Shown: piece by piece, positions 1-9,560 of the stretch
Layout of the letters: every line of letters starts with the position of its first letter
Position numbering within the stretch: position 1 is the first letter of the stretch
DNA from: an uncultured Paenibacillaceae bacterium
GTDB lineage: Bacteria; Bacillota; Bacilli; Aneurinibacillales; Aneurinibacillaceae
Direction: 5' to 3'
Assembly: GCA_946478845.1 (NCBI GenBank)
Contig: CAMLDI010000032.1
Location: 1-31,756, forward strand
Length of the DNA stretch: 31,756 bases
Notes under the pieces: generated by a model
Told to the model about the DNA's origin: nothing
The model's input: the letters and a program-made list of their open reading frames with translations, nothing else
The model's database searches: none
Position numbers and translations under genes: made by a program

Positions 1-837
1 AATTTCTCCAAGATGAACGGACTGGGCAACGACTTTGTCGTCGTTGCCCATTTTCCCCAAACCCCATCGAATGCCCCGGACATGGCGATGCAAATTTGCG
101 ATCGTCATTTTGGGGTGGGTGCTGATGGTCTGGTCTTTATTTTGCCTTCTGAGCTAGGGGATTTTCGCATGAGAATCTTTAATGCTGATGGTTCAGAAGC
201 AGAACAATGCGGCAATGCCATCCGTTGTGTTGCCAAATATATTTATGACCATAGCATGGCCCAAAAGGACCAGCTAAGTATTGAAACTCTGGCAGGCATT
301 CAGCATATCACTCTGGAAATTGAAGATGAAAAAGTTTCAAGGGTGAAGGTGGACATGGGAGCTCCCATTTTAAAAGGAAGGGAAATTCCATTGTCCAGTG
401 ATGAAGAGCAAATCATCAACCATCCCATTGAGGTCCAAGGGCAACAGTTTTTCTTTACAGGCGTTTCCATGGGGAATCCTCATGGGGTTATTTTCGTAGA
501 AAATGCCAGAGAGTTTGATGTGGAGAAATGGGGACCTCTTTTAGAAAACCATCCTATGTTTCCTCGCAAAGCCAATATTGAATTCGTCACAGTCCATACC
601 GGGGATGAAATGGATATGAGAGTATGGGAACGGGGATGCGGCCAAACCCTAGCCTGTGGAACAGGGGCCTGTGCAACGGTTGTAGCCGGAGCACTCACAG
701 GGAAAACCAACCGAAAAGGATTGGTTCATTTAAAAGGCGGGGATTTAGAAATCGAATGGAATGAAGAAGATGGACATGTCTATATGACAGGTCCCGCTGA
801 AGAAGTCTTTACAGGTACGTGGTTAAAATCCTTCTAA
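1..837 (+). CDS. dapF: Diaminopimelate epimerase, 5' end truncated by window edge
   Basis: DapF interconverts LL- and meso-diaminopimelate in the cytoplasm, feeding lysine synthesis and the peptidoglycan peptide. The first ATG is at 13, but the frame is open to base 1 and reads N-F-S-K just before it. Family members start a few residues earlier (typically M-x-F-x-K-M-x-G-L-G-N-D), so the true start lies outside the window. Counting from the ATG at 13, the two catalytic cysteines are visible: C66 in EQCGN and C215 in ACGTG. The substrate-binding GNPHG is at 154-158. The C-terminus is complete. yicC follows 26 bp downstream, so the two may be cotranscribed. In B. subtilis dapF lies elsewhere, so this linkage differs from that model. 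Identification is secure. Confidence 0.96.
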   Translation, partial: NFSKMNGLGNDFVVVAHFPQTPSNAPDMAMQICDRHFGVGADGLVFILPSELGDFRMRIFNADGSEAEQCGNAIRCVAKYIYDHSMAQKDQLSIETLAGIQHITLEIEDEKVSRVKVDMGAPILKGREIPLSSDEEQIINHPIEVQGQQFFFTGVSMGNPHGVIFVENAREFDVEKWGPLLENHPMFPRKANIEFVTVHTGDEMDMRVWERGCGQTLACGTGACATVVAGALTGKTNRKGLVHLKGGDLEIEWNEEDGHVYMTGPAEEVFTGTWLKSF

Positions 838-863
838 ATTACTGCTGACAGGAGGTGCATCCC

Positions 864-1742
864 ATGGTATTCAGCATGACCGGCTATGGCCGTTCTGAAA
901 TTACCCTTGAAGATGCCCGGATTCTTGTGGAAATGCGTTCTGTAAACCATCGTTTTAATGAAGTATCCATTCGCATGCCCAGGGAATTATATTGTTATGA
1001 AGATGCTGTAAGAAAGAAAGTATTAAACCATATTCGCCGGGGAAGAATAGATGTATTTATTACCCTCGAAGCGCAAACACAATCATCCCTTTTACAGGTG
1101 AATTGGGATTTAGCTAATCAATATTATGCCATTTCCCAGGAGATGGGGGAAAAGTTTCATTTAACAGAGAAATTGTCCATTAAAGATATGCTGACTTTGC
1201 CTGAAGTCGTTCAGGTAGAAGAAAGTGAAACCCAGATTGAGAATTACCAGGGTCCTTTGTTACAGGGGGTCGAACAGGCTGCTATTTTATTAAAAGAGAT
1301 GCGCAAAAAAGAAGGGGAAGCCCTGGCAACAGATCTTTTAAAACGAATGGATTATATGAAAGGGATTGTGGGTGATCTCAAGGAGATTTCTCCCAGGGTT
1401 GTTGATGGATATCGGGAGAAAATCCTTGCGCGGGTGCAAGAATACATAGGAAATCAATTGCAGGTAGAAGTAGGTCGCGTGCTCAATGAAGTGGCCATTT
1501 TTTCAGAGAAAGCAGATATTACAGAGGAAATCACCCGTTTGGATAGTCATTTTACCCAATTCGGCCATATTCTGCAAGAAGATGAACCCATGGGCCGGAA
1601 GTTGGATTTTCTTGTGCAAGAATGCCATCGGGAAATTAATACCATTGGCTCTAAAGCCAATGATTTAGAAATTAGCCAGCGGGTCATTCTCTTAAAATCT
1701 GAATTAGAAAAAGTGAAAGAACAGGTGCAAAATATAGAGTAA
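864..1742 (+). CDS. yicC: YicC/YloC family endoribonuclease
   Basis: This 292-residue protein begins M-V-F-S-M-T-G-Y-G, the classic N-terminus of the YicC/YloC family. Members in other bacteria have been described as endoribonucleases that act on small RNAs. The C-terminal part carries the conserved acidic stretch around DITEEITRLDSH and the ending QECHREINTIGSKAND, typical of the family's second domain. I chose ATG 864 because GGAGG lies at 851-855, eight bases upstream; a GTG at 855 overlaps that ribosome binding site and is unlikely to be used. The gene precedes remA and gmk, the same order as yloC-ylzA-gmk in B. subtilis. Family assignment is secure; the RNase role is taken from homologues. 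Confidence 0.93.
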   Translation: MVFSMTGYGRSEITLEDARILVEMRSVNHRFNEVSIRMPRELYCYEDAVRKKVLNHIRRGRIDVFITLEAQTQSSLLQVNWDLANQYYAISQEMGEKFHLTEKLSIKDMLTLPEVVQVEESETQIENYQGPLLQGVEQAAILLKEMRKKEGEALATDLLKRMDYMKGIVGDLKEISPRVVDGYREKILARVQEYIGNQLQVEVGRVLNEVAIFSEKADITEEITRLDSHFTQFGHILQEDEPMGRKLDFLVQECHREINTIGSKANDLEISQRVILLKSELEKVKEQVQNIE

Positions 1743-1814
1743 AGAAGTAAAATAGAGCATTATAGAATAAACTAGAGAACATGCAATTCCGGGAGAAAAA
1801 GGAGGCTTTCACCT

Positions 1815-2075
1815 GTGGCCATCAAGCTGATTAATATCGGATTTGGTAACATCGTTTCAGCTAATCGTATTATATCTATTGTAAGTCCCGAATCTGCACC
1901 GATAAAACGGGTTATTCAAGAGGCCAGGGATAATGGAACGTTGATTGATGCCACCTATGGTAGAAGAACACGGGCCGTTATTATTACCGATAGCGATCAT
2001 GTGATTTTATCTGCGGTTCAACCGGAAACGGTTGCTAACAGGTTAACAGCAAAAGACGAAGATCCCGACGAATAG
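1815..2075 (+). CDS. remA: Extracellular matrix regulator RemA
   Basis: This is an 86-residue DNA-binding regulator of the DUF370/RemA family (YlzA in B. subtilis), where it activates biofilm matrix and osmoprotection genes. The sequence matches the family along its whole length: it starts [10 protein letters not shown], followed by an arginine-rich centre ([19 protein letters not shown]) and [11 protein letters not shown]. Translation starts at GTG 1815, with GGAGG at 1801-1805 nine bases upstream; no ATG gives a full-length protein. It sits between yicC and gmk, its usual place in Bacilli, where the location predates any link to biofilm. Regulatory targets here cannot be inferred from the window. 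Confidence 0.93.
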   Translation: MAIKLINIGFGNIVSANRIISIVSPESAPIKRVIQEARDNGTLIDATYGRRTRAVIITDSDHVILSAVQPETVANRLTAKDEDPDE

Positions 2076-2088
2076 GCGGAGGGTTAAT

Positions 2089-2715
2089 ATGAAAGAGAGT
2101 TATGAAAAAGGGTTATTAATAGTCCTATCTGGTCCTTCAGGAGTGGGGAAAGGCACTGTTTGTGCAGCTTTGCGGAAACGGAAAAATGATAATTTAATTT
2201 ATTCTGTATCTGCGACGACCCGTAAACCACGGGAAGGGGAACAAGAAGGAGTTAACTATTTCTTTAAAACCCATGAGCAATTCCAACAAATGATTCAAAC
2301 AGATGCCCTTTTGGAATGGGCAGAATACGTAGGTAATTATTACGGGACTCCCCGTTACTTTGTAGAAAGCATGCTGAATGATGGGAAAGACGTCATTTTA
2401 GAAATTGAAGTTCAGGGTGCTTTGCAAGTCAAGGAAAAATTCCCTGAAGGAATATTTATCTTCCTAGCCCCTCCTGATTTAAAAGAGTTGCGTTCCCGTA
2501 TCACTGGCCGGGGAACGGAAACAGAAGAGTCCATTATCAACCGAATGGAGGCCGCCAGGGGAGAAATTGAACTCATGGATAAATATAATTATGTTGTTGT
2601 CAATGATAAGGTGGAAAATGCTTGCCAGCGCATTGAAGCAATTGTCATTGCAGAACACTTGAAGAAAGAGCGGCAAATTGCCCGCTATCGCAGTTTGATA
2701 AAGGAGGTCATATAG
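2089..2715 (+). CDS. gmk: Guanylate kinase
   Basis: Gmk phosphorylates GMP to GDP with ATP in the cytoplasm, an essential step in GTP and dGTP supply and a known target of (p)ppGpp in Firmicutes. The 208-residue length is typical. The P-loop GPSGVGKGT is at 15-23, followed by the GMP-binding region [11 protein letters not shown] and YGTP. The ribosome binding site GGAGGG is eight bases before ATG 2089. The gene is 13 bp after remA, and its last codons contain the ribosome binding site of rpoZ, so these genes are probably one transcript. Nothing unusual was noted. Confidence 0.97.
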   Translation: MKESYEKGLLIVLSGPSGVGKGTVCAALRKRKNDNLIYSVSATTRKPREGEQEGVNYFFKTHEQFQQMIQTDALLEWAEYVGNYYGTPRYFVESMLNDGKDVILEIEVQGALQVKEKFPEGIFIFLAPPDLKELRSRITGRGTETEESIINRMEAARGEIELMDKYNYVVVNDKVENACQRIEAIVIAEHLKKERQIARYRSLIKEVI

Positions 2716-2718
2716 GAC

Positions 2719-2916
2719 ATGATTTTTCCATCTATTGATGAGTTATTGGAACAAGTAGACAGTAAATATACATTGGTGAGTATTGCATCTAAACGGGCCC
2801 GCCAATTAAGAGAAAATGAAGTGTTGTTAATCAACCGTTCTGAATCCCGTAAACATGTGGGCATGTCATTAGAAGAATTGCATCAGGGCAAAATCCAGTT
2901 TCACCGGATTAAATAA
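2719..2916 (+). CDS. rpoZ: RNA polymerase omega subunit
   Basis: This is the 65-residue omega subunit, which aids assembly and stability of RNA polymerase beta'. The family signature is the central helix S-I-A-S-K-R-A-R-Q-L-R, with the start MIFPSIDELLEQVDSKYTLV. Its ribosome binding site AAGGAGGT (2701-2708) lies inside the 3' end of gmk, giving ten bases of spacing to ATG 2719 and probable translational coupling. A hairpin terminator follows. The length is close to that of other Bacillales omegas. Confidence 0.93.
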   Translation: MIFPSIDELLEQVDSKYTLVSIASKRARQLRENEVLLINRSESRKHVGMSLEELHQGKIQFHRIK

Positions 2917-2938
2917 AGAGAAGCTTTGGTAAGCGGGG

Positions 2939-2995
2939 AACGCATATCAAAACTGTCTGTCCTCATTTTTGGCAGCAGGTTGGTATGCGTTTTTC
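2939..2995 (+). terminator. Hairpin terminator after rpoZ
   Basis: AACGCATATCAA (2939-2950) pairs with TTGGTATGCGTT (2980-2991), leaving one internal mismatch, and runs into five T residues (2990-2994). The 29-base loop can fold further. This would end the yicC-remA-gmk-rpoZ transcript before coaBC, although some read-through is likely because the T tract is short. Confidence 0.6.
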
Positions 2996-3034
2996 AACGT
3001 ATAGGAAAGCAATTCGGAAAAGGAGTCGATCCCC

Positions 3035-4237
3035 TTGTTAAAAGATAAAACCATTGTTATTGCAATCACTGGTGGTATAGCTATTTATAAAATCGCAGAT
3101 TTATGTAGCAAATTAACGCAAAAGGGGGCCAATGTGTGGGTGCTCATGAGTGAATCAGCCACCCGATTTGTCCAACCCCTTACCTTTCAATCTCTTGTGA
3201 AAAACCCTGTATTGACCAGTACTTTTCAAGAACCGGATCCAAAAGTGATTTCCCATATTAATATTGGGGACAAGGCGGATTTATTTCTCGTTGCCCCGGC
3301 TACAGCCAATACCATTGGCAAATTGGCGAATGGGATTGCTGATGATTTAATTGGCACTACGTTTTTGGCAACGAAAGCCCCTGTTTGGTTGGCTCCGGCT
3401 ATGAATGTGAATATGTACCACCATCCAGCGGTACAAAAGAATATGAAACAATTGGCTGAGTGGGGCTGCTGTTTTCTGGAACCTGAAGAAGGGTATCTGG
3501 CCTGTGGTTGGGTAGGAAAAGGGAGATTGGCGCCCCCTGAAGATATTTTAAAAGAAATCGAAGATTACTTTACATATGTTGATAAACAAGATTTACAGGG
3601 AAAAAAAGTGCTCATTACGGCAGGGGCAACCCGGGAAAAAATTGATCCAGTGCGCTTTTTGACCAATCATTCCACAGGGAAAATGGGGTATTCCATTGCA
3701 GAAGCAGCTGCCCAGCGGGGGGCTGATGTGACCCTGGTCAGCGGAACCACCAATCTTACTCCGCCAAAAGGGGTAACCATTGTTCCAGTGGTATCTGCAG
3801 AAGACATGTACCAGGCAGTCATTCAGCGTTTTGCAGGAATGGATCTAGTGATTAAGGCGGCAGCGGTTGCCGATTATCGCCCTAAAGTGGTCTATGATCA
3901 AAAAATGAAGAAAAAACCGGGAGATTTAGCCATTGAAATGGAGAGGACCCGGGATATTTTATTGGAACTTGGCAAGAGAAAAGAAAAGCAATTCCTCGTT
4001 GGTTTTGCAGCTGAAACAGAAAATCTGGAAGAAAATGCCCTGGGTAAATTGGAACGGAAAAATGCAGATATGATTGTGGCCAATAATGTGGCCAAACCTG
4101 GTGCTGGTTTTGGCACAGATACGAATATTGTGACCATTATAAGAAAGGACGGGAAGTCCGTGTCCCTTCCCCAATTGGACAAAAGGGAAGTAGCCAATCA
4201 GATTTTGGACTTCATTGTGGAAACATGGAGGGAGTAG
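3035..4237 (+). CDS. coaBC: Bifunctional phosphopantothenoylcysteine decarboxylase / phosphopantothenate-cysteine ligase
   Basis: CoaBC catalyses two successive steps of coenzyme A synthesis. The N-terminal flavoprotein (CoaC, about 1-180) shows ITGGIA at 11-16, the conserved histidine H74 (SHI), PAMN at 121-124 and the active-site cysteine C157 in YLACG. The C-terminal ligase (CoaB, from about 190) shows LITAGATREKIDPVRFLTN, KAAAVADYRP and the KMKKKPG loop. At 400 residues it is of normal length. The start is TTG 3035, preceded by AAAAGGAG about ten bases upstream; no ATG upstream would extend the conserved N-terminus. The 3' end overlaps the annotated start of priA by 13 bases, indicating translational coupling. 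Confidence 0.96.
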   Translation: MLKDKTIVIAITGGIAIYKIADLCSKLTQKGANVWVLMSESATRFVQPLTFQSLVKNPVLTSTFQEPDPKVISHINIGDKADLFLVAPATANTIGKLANGIADDLIGTTFLATKAPVWLAPAMNVNMYHHPAVQKNMKQLAEWGCCFLEPEEGYLACGWVGKGRLAPPEDILKEIEDYFTYVDKQDLQGKKVLITAGATREKIDPVRFLTNHSTGKMGYSIAEAAAQRGADVTLVSGTTNLTPPKGVTIVPVVSAEDMYQAVIQRFAGMDLVIKAAAVADYRPKVVYDQKMKKKPGDLAIEMERTRDILLELGKRKEKQFLVGFAAETENLEENALGKLERKNADMIVANNVAKPGAGFGTDTNIVTIIRKDGKSVSLPQLDKREVANQILDFIVETWRE

Positions 4238-6681
4238 AGGTACTGTCCATTGCCCGGGTGGTGGTGGATGTGCCTGTGACTCGCACAGACCGCCCCTTTG
4301 ATTATCGGATCCCGTCTTCTTTACAGGGATTTGTGCAGGTGGGAAGCCGGGTAATGGTTCCTTTTGGCCCCCGCAAATTACAGGGGTTTGTCATTGGGTT
4401 AGAAACTGATGCCCAATTTTCACTGGAGAAAGTGCGAGATATTGAAGAAGTTCTGGATTTAGAACCTCCTCTTACCTCTGAATTGGTACAATTGGCCCAT
4501 TGGATTAGTGAGCGTTATATGTCTACCTATTATGGCGCATTACAGGTAATGATTCCATCGGCTCTCCGCTCTAAATATGAAAAAAGGATTTCTCTCATTG
4601 AGAAACCCGGGGAATATGACATATTAGAACCAGGGGAAAAAGAAGGCTATGAGTATTTAGCCAGGTATTCTCCTGTTTCCTTTGATGCTTTCATGAAAAA
4701 ATTCCCTTATGCTGGGTCATGGATGAAGGAGGCTATAAAAAAAGGCTTTATAAAAGCAGAGGATAATCTGGTGGATCGGATAGGAAAAAAGAAATTAACC
4801 TTACTTTCCCCAGCTGTAAGCATAGAGAAATTAAGAGAAGAACGGGATGCATTAGGGAAAAAAGCCTACCGTCAGCGGGAAATGCTTTCCTATTTTATTG
4901 AAGGCCCCCCGGAGGTTTCTCTTCCCCAATTGTTAGGGGACCTGGGAACAAGCAATCAGACGGTAAAAACCCTGCTTGATAAAGGGTTACTAAAATCCAG
5001 GGAAATTGAGGATTATCGGGATCCCTTCGGGAACAGAACCTTTAAAAAAGGAGAGAAATATCCTTTTACTCCCCAACAGGAAATAGTAATTGAAGGCATA
5101 GACAGGGGGAGAAAAGAAATTGGCTATTTTCCCTGTCTCCTCCATGGGGTCACGGGAAGCGGGAAAACAGAGGTCTATTTAGAAATAATGGAACGTACCA
5201 TTGCAGAAGGGAAGGAGGCCATTCTCCTTGTCCCAGAGATTTCTTTAACTCCTCAGATGGTGAACCGTTTCAAAGGGCGATTGGGAGATCAGGTGGCTGT
5301 CATGCATAGTGCTCTTTCCCAGGGGGAGAGATATGATGAATGGCGCAAAATTCGCCGGGGTCAGGTAAAGGTAGCCATTGGCGCACGTTCCGCAATTTTT
5401 GCCCCTTTTACCAACTTAGGTTTAATTATTATTGATGAAGAGCATGAGGGATCCTATAAGCAAGAAGAAACCCCCCGTTACCATGCTCGTTCTGTTGCCC
5501 ATTATCGGGGAAAGGCCAATGAAGCCTGTGTGATTGTGGGCAGTGCCACTCCTTCCATGGAGTCTTACGATCAGGCAGTTCGGGGAAAAATTACTCTCTT
5601 TTCCATGGCAGACCGTGTGGGAAATCGGCCCTTGCCCCAGGTGGAAATTGTGGATATGCGTGGGGAGTTGCGGGACGGGAACCGCACGATGTTTAGCAAG
5701 CCATTGCGGGAAGCGATTGAAGCAAGGCTAGAGAAGCGGGAACAAATGGTCATGTTAATGAACCGCCGGGGTTTTTCTACTTTTGTTATGTGCCGTTCTT
5801 GCGGTTTTGTTGCCCAGTGCCCCCATTGTGATATTTCCCTGACCTTTCATCGGACGAATCATACCATGCGTTGCCATTATTGTGGGTACACTGAAAGAGA
5901 ACCACAGCATTGCCCAAATTGCGATAGTGAACATATTCGTTATTTCGGTACAGGAACCCAACGGGTGGAAGAAGAACTGGCGAAACATTTCCCTGGAATT
6001 CGTGTGATCCGTATGGACGTGGATACCACCAGCCGAAAAGGGTCCCATGAAAAGCTCCTGCAGGCTTTTCGGGAGGGAAAAGGGGATGTGTTGCTAGGGA
6101 CGCAAATGATTGCGAAAGGATTGGATTTTCCCAATGTCACCCTTGTTGGGGTGTTGGCGGCTGATAGCTTATTGAATCTGCCTGATTTTCGCTCTGCTGA
6201 ACGAACCTTTCAATTGTTAACTCAGGTTGGAGGAAGGGCGGGACGCCATGAAAAAACAGGGGAAGTGATTATCCAAACTTACAATACGGAGCATTATAGC
6301 ATTCTTTTAGCTGCAGCCCATGATTATAGCGCTTTTTTCCAGGAGGAAATCAAGCATCGCTATCAAAAGGGTTATCCTCCCTTTTGCCGGTTAATTTTAT
6401 TTACCTTCTCTCATGAGAATGTTCCTCTTCTTGTCAAAAAAGCGGAGAAGTTTGCTAAAGAATTGCGGGAAATGGTGCCTTCTGATTCCTATGTGTTAGG
6501 TCCTGTAGCCTCACCTATAGGGAGGATCAAAGATAGATATCGTTTTCAATGCATGCTAAAATATAGTCAAAATTCCCAACTTCTATATAAAGTAAATCAA
6601 CTTGTCCGCCGATTTGAGGAAGAACGGAAAAAGGATGATGTGTCATTGTCGGTGGATGTTGATCCACAAGTCATGATGTAA
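4225..6681 (+). CDS. priA: Primosomal protein N' (replication restart helicase PriA)
   Basis: PriA is the 3'-to-5' DNA helicase that reloads the replisome at stalled forks. In the 818-residue frame the N-terminal fork-binding region starts at RVVVDVPV. Walker A GVTGSGKT is at 308-315, the DEEH box at 404-407, and the zinc-binding insert has eight cysteines at 523, 526, 532, 535, 550, 553, 563 and 566. The C-terminal helicase motifs include GTQMIAKGLDFPNV and GGRAGR. The start is uncertain: ATG 4225 has only a weak ribosome binding site. A strong GGAGGGAG at 4227-4234 would suit an in-frame CTG at 4243, which would make the N-terminus match shorter homologues better. The gene overlaps coaBC. 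Confidence 0.95.
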   Translation: MEGVEVLSIARVVVDVPVTRTDRPFDYRIPSSLQGFVQVGSRVMVPFGPRKLQGFVIGLETDAQFSLEKVRDIEEVLDLEPPLTSELVQLAHWISERYMSTYYGALQVMIPSALRSKYEKRISLIEKPGEYDILEPGEKEGYEYLARYSPVSFDAFMKKFPYAGSWMKEAIKKGFIKAEDNLVDRIGKKKLTLLSPAVSIEKLREERDALGKKAYRQREMLSYFIEGPPEVSLPQLLGDLGTSNQTVKTLLDKGLLKSREIEDYRDPFGNRTFKKGEKYPFTPQQEIVIEGIDRGRKEIGYFPCLLHGVTGSGKTEVYLEIMERTIAEGKEAILLVPEISLTPQMVNRFKGRLGDQVAVMHSALSQGERYDEWRKIRRGQVKVAIGARSAIFAPFTNLGLIIIDEEHEGSYKQEETPRYHARSVAHYRGKANEACVIVGSATPSMESYDQAVRGKITLFSMADRVGNRPLPQVEIVDMRGELRDGNRTMFSKPLREAIEARLEKREQMVMLMNRRGFSTFVMCRSCGFVAQCPHCDISLTFHRTNHTMRCHYCGYTEREPQHCPNCDSEHIRYFGTGTQRVEEELAKHFPGIRVIRMDVDTTSRKGSHEKLLQAFREGKGDVLLGTQMIAKGLDFPNVTLVGVLAADSLLNLPDFRSAERTFQLLTQVGGRAGRHEKTGEVIIQTYNTEHYSILLAAAHDYSAFFQEEIKHRYQKGYPPFCRLILFTFSHENVPLLVKKAEKFAKELREMVPSDSYVLGPVASPIGRIKDRYRFQCMLKYSQNSQLLYKVNQLVRRFEEERKKDDVSLSVDVDPQVMM

Positions 6682-6727
6682 TTCATAGAATGAAAGAAAA
6701 AGGGTCATTTCAAGGAGGTTTTGGGAT

Positions 6728-7192
6728 ATGAGTTTGCGAATCATAGTTAAACACCCGGATCCTGTTTTGCGGGAGATGTGTAAACCTGTCCAAAAGTTTA
6801 ATGCCAATTTACACAAATTAATAGACGATATGGCAGAAACCATGTATGTGGCTAAAGGCGTAGGTTTGGCAGCCCCTCAGGTAGGCAACCTGAAAAGGGT
6901 GGTCGTGATTGATGTGGGCTCAGGCCTTCTTGAAATGGTAAATCCTGAGATTATCGAGAGAAGAGGGGAACAGATTGGTCCGGAAGCATGTTTAAGCATT
7001 CCTACTTTAATGGGAGATGTGCGCCGGTCTAAGTGGGTCAAAGCCCGTGCCTTTGATCGTTACGGCAAAGAATTTACCATTGAAAGCAGTGATTTGTTGG
7101 CTAGGGCGATCCAACATGAAATTGACCATTTAAATGGGGTACTTTTTATTGATTTAGCCCTTCGAATATATTCCAGCCGAGAACATAAATAA
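6728..7192 (+). CDS. def: Peptide deformylase
   Basis: Def removes the N-formyl group from nascent proteins with a bound metal ion, usually iron. All three signature motifs are present in this 154-residue protein: GVGLAAPQ (44-51), EACLS (86-90, metal ligand C88) and HEIDH (130-134, two histidine ligands and the catalytic glutamate). The ribosome binding site AAGGAGGT precedes ATG 6728. It lies 24 bp before fmt, which adds the formyl group, the usual functional pairing. The short C-terminus suggests the compact form rather than the longer Gram-positive type with insertions. Confidence 0.96.
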   Translation: MSLRIIVKHPDPVLREMCKPVQKFNANLHKLIDDMAETMYVAKGVGLAAPQVGNLKRVVVIDVGSGLLEMVNPEIIERRGEQIGPEACLSIPTLMGDVRRSKWVKARAFDRYGKEFTIESSDLLARAIQHEIDHLNGVLFIDLALRIYSSREHK

Positions 7193-7215
7193 TCCCTGAA
7201 GAGGAGTGGAGACTT

Positions 7216-8166
7216 TTGCGAATCGTTTTTATGGGTACCCCAGATTTTGCGGTGCCTTGTCTGCGGAATTTAATCGAAAATGAATACAATGTTGTGGCTG
7301 TTGTTACCCAACCTGACCGGCCCCGGGGGAGAAAAAAGGAATTAGCAGCTCCCCCTGTGAAAGAAGCAGCTCTTTCCCTTGGCATTCCTGTGTATCAACC
7401 GGAAAAATTACGGGAAAATGGGGTAGAGGAAATCCTGGCATTACAACCGGATTTAATCGTGACTGCCGCTTACGGACAAATTTTGCCGAAGGAAATCATT
7501 CGTTATCCCAAATATGGCTGTATCAATGTCCATGCCTCTCTATTGCCCAAATATCGGGGCGGGGCGCCAATACATAAATCGATTATTGATGGAGAAAAGG
7601 AAACAGGGGTCACCATCATGTACATGGTGGAAAAACTTGACGCCGGGGATATGTTAAGCCAGGTAAGGGTCCCTATTGAAGAAAAGGATCATGTGGGAAC
7701 CATGCATGATAAATTAAGTGCAGCAGGCGCCCAGCTCTTATTGGAAACGATTCCTCGCCTTGTAGCGGGAGAAATCACTCCTATTCCCCAGGATGAAAGC
7801 CAGGTGACCTTTGCCTGGAATATTAAACGGGAAGATGAAGCTTTGCAATGGAACCATTCTGCCCGCCAATTGTTTAATCAAATTAGAGGATTATGCCCCT
7901 GGCCTGTGGCCTACACCCGTTTGCAGGGACAAGTGATGAAGGTATGGAAGAGCATGGTCCTTGAGGAAACAAGCAGCAACCAACAAGAACCAGGAACCAT
8001 TCTAGCCCTTTCACCTGCAGGCATTGATGTACAAACGGGACAGGGAATCCTTCGCCTTTTGGAGATTCAGCCTGCAGGGAAAAAAGCCATGAAAGTTTCT
8101 GATTATGTGCGTGGAAATGTATCCATTCAACCAGGAATGGTTTTTGAAAGTGAGCAACCGATATGA
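7216..8166 (+). CDS. fmt: Methionyl-tRNA formyltransferase
   Basis: Fmt transfers a formyl group from 10-formyltetrahydrofolate to initiator Met-tRNA. The 316-residue sequence begins [14 protein letters not shown], typical for the family, and contains the catalytic stretch [16 protein letters not shown] at 104-119 (N104, H106) with D142 in the LDAGD motif. The C-terminal tRNA-binding domain begins around residue 205. The start is TTG 7216, with GAGGAGTGGAG just upstream. The stop overlaps rsmB by four bases (ATGA), so translation is coupled to that gene. Confidence 0.96.
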   Translation: MRIVFMGTPDFAVPCLRNLIENEYNVVAVVTQPDRPRGRKKELAAPPVKEAALSLGIPVYQPEKLRENGVEEILALQPDLIVTAAYGQILPKEIIRYPKYGCINVHASLLPKYRGGAPIHKSIIDGEKETGVTIMYMVEKLDAGDMLSQVRVPIEEKDHVGTMHDKLSAAGAQLLLETIPRLVAGEITPIPQDESQVTFAWNIKREDEALQWNHSARQLFNQIRGLCPWPVAYTRLQGQVMKVWKSMVLEETSSNQQEPGTILALSPAGIDVQTGQGILRLLEIQPAGKKAMKVSDYVRGNVSIQPGMVFESEQPI

Positions 8167-9560
8167 GCCGTAAAAAATCCTTTCCCCCTCCGAAAAACGC
8201 CCGAGAATTAGCTCTTTATGTGTTAATGGAGGTGGAAGAGAAAAAAGCTTACAGCAATCTTCAATTGAAATATGCTCTTGCCGGGAAAAACTGGGATCCT
8301 AGGGAAGTTAATTTGACCACAGAATTGGTCTATGGCACCTTAAGCCGCTTAAATACTCTCGATTGGATGATTGGCCATTATTTGTCCAGGCCTGCCTCTA
8401 AACTGGAAAACTGGGTGAACTGGTTATTGCGGATCAGTTTCTATCAATTATCCTATCTGGATCGAATCCCTTCCCGGGCAGTAGTCCATGAGGCTGTAGA
8501 AATTGCCAAACGCTGGGGCCATAAAGGAATCAGTGGGATGGTCAATGGAATTTTGCGCAATCGACTGCGCACTCCGGAGAAAACGGAAATTCCTGCCGGT
8601 TTGCCTCCTATTCAACGAATTTCCCTGGAATATTCCCATCCCGAGTGGCTGGTGAAAAAGTGGATTGAAGAATTTGGCGTGGATGAAACAGAACAAATGT
8701 GTGAAGAAAATAATTTTCCTCCTGAGATGAATCTGCGTGTCAATGCTTTAAAGGCCACACGGGAGGAATTGATGGAGGCGATTAAACAACAATTGCCCCA
8801 GGCCTATGTTCAGGCATCCAACATTACCCCAATGGGAGTAGCCTTAAGTGAAAGTGGCAATATTGGTGAATTGCCGGCCTATCGCCAGGGGTTATGTACT
8901 GTGCAGGATGAAAGTTCCATGCTGGTTGGAGATGCAGTGGCTCCTCTCCCTGGAATGAAGGTTTTGGATGTTTGTGCTGCACCAGGGGGCAAGTCCACCC
9001 ATCTTGCAGAAAAAATGAAAAATCAGGGCAATGTCCTCTCTATGGATATTCATCCCTATAAATTAAAATTAATTGAGGACAATGCAAAACGTTTAGGAAT
9101 TTCCATTATTGAAACACGGGCGGGAGATGCTAGGGATGTCAACGGGATGCTGGTTGGAGAATCCTTTGACCGGATTTTAGTGGATGCCCCTTGTACAGGG
9201 CTTGGTGTCATTCGCCGGAAACCGGATATCCGCTGGGCCAAAGAAGAAAAAGATGAAGCCATTAGCCACATTCAATATGAAATCCTCTGCAGTGCAGCTT
9301 CTTTACTAAAGGAAGATGGGAAATTAGTATATAGCACATGTACGGTGCAAAAGGAAGAAAATCAGGATGTTATTCAGCGGTTTCTTCAGGAACATCCCGA
9401 TTGGGAACTGGATTCAACCCTTGTACAAGATCTGCCCGTTTTGATTGGGGAAAAATATGCTACACTAAAAGATGGATATGTACAAATCCTTCCCCATCAT
9501 TTTCATAGCGATGGGTTTTTCATAGCCAGATTAAAAAGAAAGAGTGGAAATAGGGATTGA
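8163..9560 (+). CDS. rsmB: 16S rRNA m5C967 methyltransferase RsmB
   Basis: RsmB (Sun) methylates a cytosine in 16S rRNA using S-adenosylmethionine. The 465-residue protein has an N-terminal NusB-like helical domain (about 12-140) and a C-terminal Rossmann methyltransferase domain. The SAM-binding motif [12 protein letters not shown] is at 269-280. The two family cysteines are present: C344 in DAPCTG and C393 in YSTCTV. The start ATG overlaps the fmt stop by four bases, and the stop overlaps rlmN by one base, within a compact operon. The gene order fmt-rsmB-rlmN-prpC matches B. subtilis. Confidence 0.95.
   Translation: MSRKKSFPPPKNARELALYVLMEVEEKKAYSNLQLKYALAGKNWDPREVNLTTELVYGTLSRLNTLDWMIGHYLSRPASKLENWVNWLLRISFYQLSYLDRIPSRAVVHEAVEIAKRWGHKGISGMVNGILRNRLRTPEKTEIPAGLPPIQRISLEYSHPEWLVKKWIEEFGVDETEQMCEENNFPPEMNLRVNALKATREELMEAIKQQLPQAYVQASNITPMGVALSESGNIGELPAYRQGLCTVQDESSMLVGDAVAPLPGMKVLDVCAAPGGKSTHLAEKMKNQGNVLSMDIHPYKLKLIEDNAKRLGISIIETRAGDARDVNGMLVGESFDRILVDAPCTGLGVIRRKPDIRWAKEEKDEAISHIQYEILCSAASLLKEDGKLVYSTCTVQKEENQDVIQRFLQEHPDWELDSTLVQDLPVLIGEKYATLKDGYVQILPHHFHSDGFFIARLKRKSGNRD

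Noticed and set aside
855..863. GTG at 855 as the yicC start
   Set aside because: It overlaps the GGAGG ribosome binding site; ATG 864 has proper spacing and gives the conserved N-terminus.
1743..1814. Possible promoter between yicC and remA (TATAGAATAAACT)
   Set aside because: No -35 element at a usable distance; the genes are more likely cotranscribed.
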